Shown: positions 62,524-64,000 of the stretch, in pieces
How positions within the stretch are numbered: the stretch's first letter is position 1
Layout: each line of letters opens with the position of its first letter
Assembly: GCA_002353825.1 (NCBI GenBank)
Contig: DEKJ01000021.1
Location: 103,501-167,500 of the forward strand
Source of the DNA: Prevotella sp. UBA2725
Lineage (GTDB): Bacteria; Bacteroidota; Bacteroidia; Bacteroidales; Bacteroidaceae
Length of the DNA: 64,000 nt
Direction of reading: 5' to 3'
Translations under genes and position numbers: made by a program
The notes under the pieces: model-generated
Database searches by the model: none
Told to the model about the DNA's origin: nothing
What the model saw: only the letters and a program-made list of their open reading frames with translations

Positions 62524-63280
62524 CGTTATAGCACCGGAGAACTTGGTCTATGCCAAGCCTAAGCTCATGAACGACACGCCGATGCACTATTGTGCCGGCT
62601 GTTCTCACGGTGTGGTCCACAAACTTGTGGCAGAGGTGATTGAAGAAATGGGTATGGTGGATAAAGCCGTTGGCGTGAGCCCTGTAGGCTGTGCTGTGTT
62701 CGCTTATCGTTATCTTGATATCGACTGGCAGGAAGCTGCCCATGGCCGTGCACCAGCCGTGGCAACGGGTATCAAGCGTTGCTGGCCCGACCGTCTCGTC
62801 TTTACCTATCAGGGTGATGGCGACCTGGCTGCTATCGGTACGGCGGAGACCCTCCACATGCTCAACCGTGGTGAGAATATCCCTATCATCTTTATCAATA
62901 ATGCCATCTATGGTATGACGGGTGGTCAGATGGCACCTACGACACTTATCGGTCAGAAGACGACGACTTGCCCTTACGGCCGTGATCCGAAACTCAATGG
63001 CTATCCATTGAAGATCACAGAGATGGCAGCCATGCTCGAGGGCACTTGCTATGTAAGTCGCCAGAGTGTGGAGAATGTCGCTTCTATTCATAAGGCGAAG
63101 AAGGCTATCCGTAAAGCATTCCAGTCGGCTATGGACGGAAAAGGCTCGTCGCTTGTGGAGATTGTATCGACATGCTCCAGTGGTTGGAAACTGTCACCGG
63201 TCAAAGCCAACGAATGGCTTGAAGAGCACATGCTGGAGTTCTACAAGAAAGGTGACTTGAAGGATACAACTGGTTATTAA
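62513..63280 (+). CDS. 2-oxoacid:ferredoxin oxidoreductase beta subunit (TPP-binding)
   Basis: 255 residues with the TPP/Mg motif YQGDGDLAAIGTAETLHMLNRGENIPIIFINNAIYGMTGGQMAPTT (GDG-N pattern) and the CSHG segment CAGCSHGVVHKL. Catalyses the decarboxylation step with CoA as acceptor. Overlaps vorB by 11 bp; the gamma gene follows after 19 bp. Confidence 0.92.
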   Translation: MQNDVIAPENLVYAKPKLMNDTPMHYCAGCSHGVVHKLVAEVIEEMGMVDKAVGVSPVGCAVFAYRYLDIDWQEAAHGRAPAVATGIKRCWPDRLVFTYQGDGDLAAIGTAETLHMLNRGENIPIIFINNAIYGMTGGQMAPTTLIGQKTTTCPYGRDPKLNGYPLKITEMAAMLEGTCYVSRQSVENVASIHKAKKAIRKAFQSAMDGKGSSLVEIVSTCSSGWKLSPVKANEWLEEHMLEFYKKGDLKDTTGY

Positions 63281-63299
63281 ACTCTAATACTTATTGAAA

Positions 63300-63845
63300 A
63301 TGAAGAAAGAAATTATAATCAGTGGCTTTGGTGGCCAGGGTGTGCTCTCTATGGGTAAGATCCTTGCCTACAGTGGGCTTGTTGCCGGCAAAGAGGTAAC
63401 ATGGATGCCCGCTTATGGACCGGAGCAGCGCGGTGGTACGGCCAATGTGACGGTCATCGTCAGTGATGAGCGTATCTCCTCGCCGGTCCTCTCATCTTAT
63501 GATATAGCAATTGTCCTCAACCAGCCTTCGCTTGATAAGTTCTTGCCGAAGGTGAAGCCCGGCGGCATGCTTATCTACGATGGCAATGGCATCATCAATC
63601 CGCCGACACGCAGTGACATCACGATCTATCGGATGGACGCCATGGAGAAGGCAGCTGAGATGCATAATAACAAGGTGTTCAACATGATTGTCCTCGGTGG
63701 ACTGCTTAAGGTCGTACCTTTCCTTCCTGATGATGCCCTGGAGCGTGCGCTCTACAAGACTCTTCCTGAACGTCACCACAATCTTATTCCTCTCAACATG
63801 AAGGCTGTGGAGGAAGGAAAGAAAATCATCAAGAAGTGCGTATAA
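63300..63845 (+). CDS. 2-oxoacid:ferredoxin oxidoreductase gamma subunit
   Basis: 181 residues from ATG 63300; a TTG two codons upstream is in frame but less likely. IISGFGGQGVLSMGKILAYSGLVAGKEVTWMPAYGPEQRGGTANVTVIVSD is the hallmark gamma-domain start. Completes the four-subunit complex with the ferredoxin, alpha and beta genes upstream. Confidence 0.93.
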   Translation: MKKEIIISGFGGQGVLSMGKILAYSGLVAGKEVTWMPAYGPEQRGGTANVTVIVSDERISSPVLSSYDIAIVLNQPSLDKFLPKVKPGGMLIYDGNGIINPPTRSDITIYRMDAMEKAAEMHNNKVFNMIVLGGLLKVVPFLPDDALERALYKTLPERHHNLIPLNMKAVEEGKKIIKKCV

Positions 63846-63857
63846 AGGAGGCAGGCT

Positions 63858-64000
63858 ATGGAAGCAAATGAGCAGATAGGATACCATCATACCATGTCCA
63901 TCCAGTTGCGCTGGATGGACGCGGATGCTTTCGGTCATGTCAACAACACGATGTACTTCCAATATTATGACACGGCGAAGATGGATTATTTCCGCAAGGT
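63858..64000 (+). CDS. Hotdog-fold acyl-CoA thioesterase, 3' part outside window
   Basis: 48 codons are visible: MSIQLRWMDADAFGHVNNTMYFQYYDTAKMDYF, with the MDADxxGHVNNxxYFxY motif of 4-hydroxybenzoyl-CoA-type thioesterases (Asp near residue 21). An AAAGGAGG ribosome-binding site at 63844-63851 is the clearest one in the window. Only 12 bp separate it from the gamma subunit gene, so it belongs to the same operon. Confidence 0.9.
   Translation, partial: MEANEQIGYHHTMSIQLRWMDADAFGHVNNTMYFQYYDTAKMDYFRK

Overview
The window comes from a member of the Bacteroidales, most likely Prevotella or a close relative. The evidence is a SusC/SusD pair with a FecR/ECF-sigma switch, promoters of the Bacteroidetes type (TTTG-N19/20-TAnnTTTG), AT-rich leaders without strong Shine-Dalgarno sequences, r-protein sequences of Bacteroidales type and a base composition near 50% G+C. 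No rRNA, tRNA or CRISPR array was seen, and no intact insertion sequence.

Layout. 1-7.3 kb: the 5' part of an ECF sigma gene cut by the window edge, a 34-codon relic of an Rpn-family nuclease, a 987-residue receiver plus PEP/pyruvate-binding-domain protein, gdhA, an RlpA-like protein and a glycine-zipper lipoprotein. 7.3-11.0 kb: rpsL-rpsG-fusA-rpsJ. 11.0-16.1 kb: an island on the minus strand (single-chain restriction-methylase, a beheaded BRO-Fic gene, an outer-membrane barrel protein) that separates rpsJ from rplC. 16.5-30.6 kb: the S10-spc-alpha ribosomal block from rplC to rplQ, including secY, infA, rpmJ and rpoA. 30.7-37.2 kb: a repeat-rich gap, then a complete type I restriction system, hsdR-hsdM-hsdS, on the minus strand. 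37.4-44.3 kb: M1 aminopeptidase, an internally deleted RhuM-Fic gene, a small secreted I9-like protein, a CotH-kinase-like protein and a PLP trans-sulfuration enzyme. 44.3-54.5 kb: ECF sigma and FecR anti-sigma (minus) facing a SusC-SusD-DUF4843-PKD-like-TlpA operon (plus). 54.5-58.8 kb: a Dxs-family enzyme, a secreted CMD-cupin fusion, 22-bp tandem repeats and a lone LytTR regulator. 59.0-64 kb: acyl-CoA ligase, a TPR mini-protein, 2[4Fe-4S] ferredoxin, three 2-oxoacid:ferredoxin oxidoreductase subunits and the start of a hotdog thioesterase.

How they fit. Most of the window is housekeeping translation machinery. The accessory content has two restriction-modification systems, each next to dense palindromic repeats, and three disabled genes of mobile or toxin type (Rpn, BRO-Fic, RhuM-Fic). 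Two of these three look like N- and C-terminal ends joined after an internal deletion. The nutrient-uptake locus has the usual FecR/sigma/STN-SusC signalling layout but no glycoside hydrolase or protease. The last operon would turn 2-oxoacids (probably branched-chain) into acyl-CoA with reduced ferredoxin, with a ligase and a thioesterase at its two ends. The most unusual points are the interruption of the str/S10 operon between rpsJ and rplC with its own terminator and new promoter, and the receiver-PPDK-type fusion protein at 0.7-3.7 kb.
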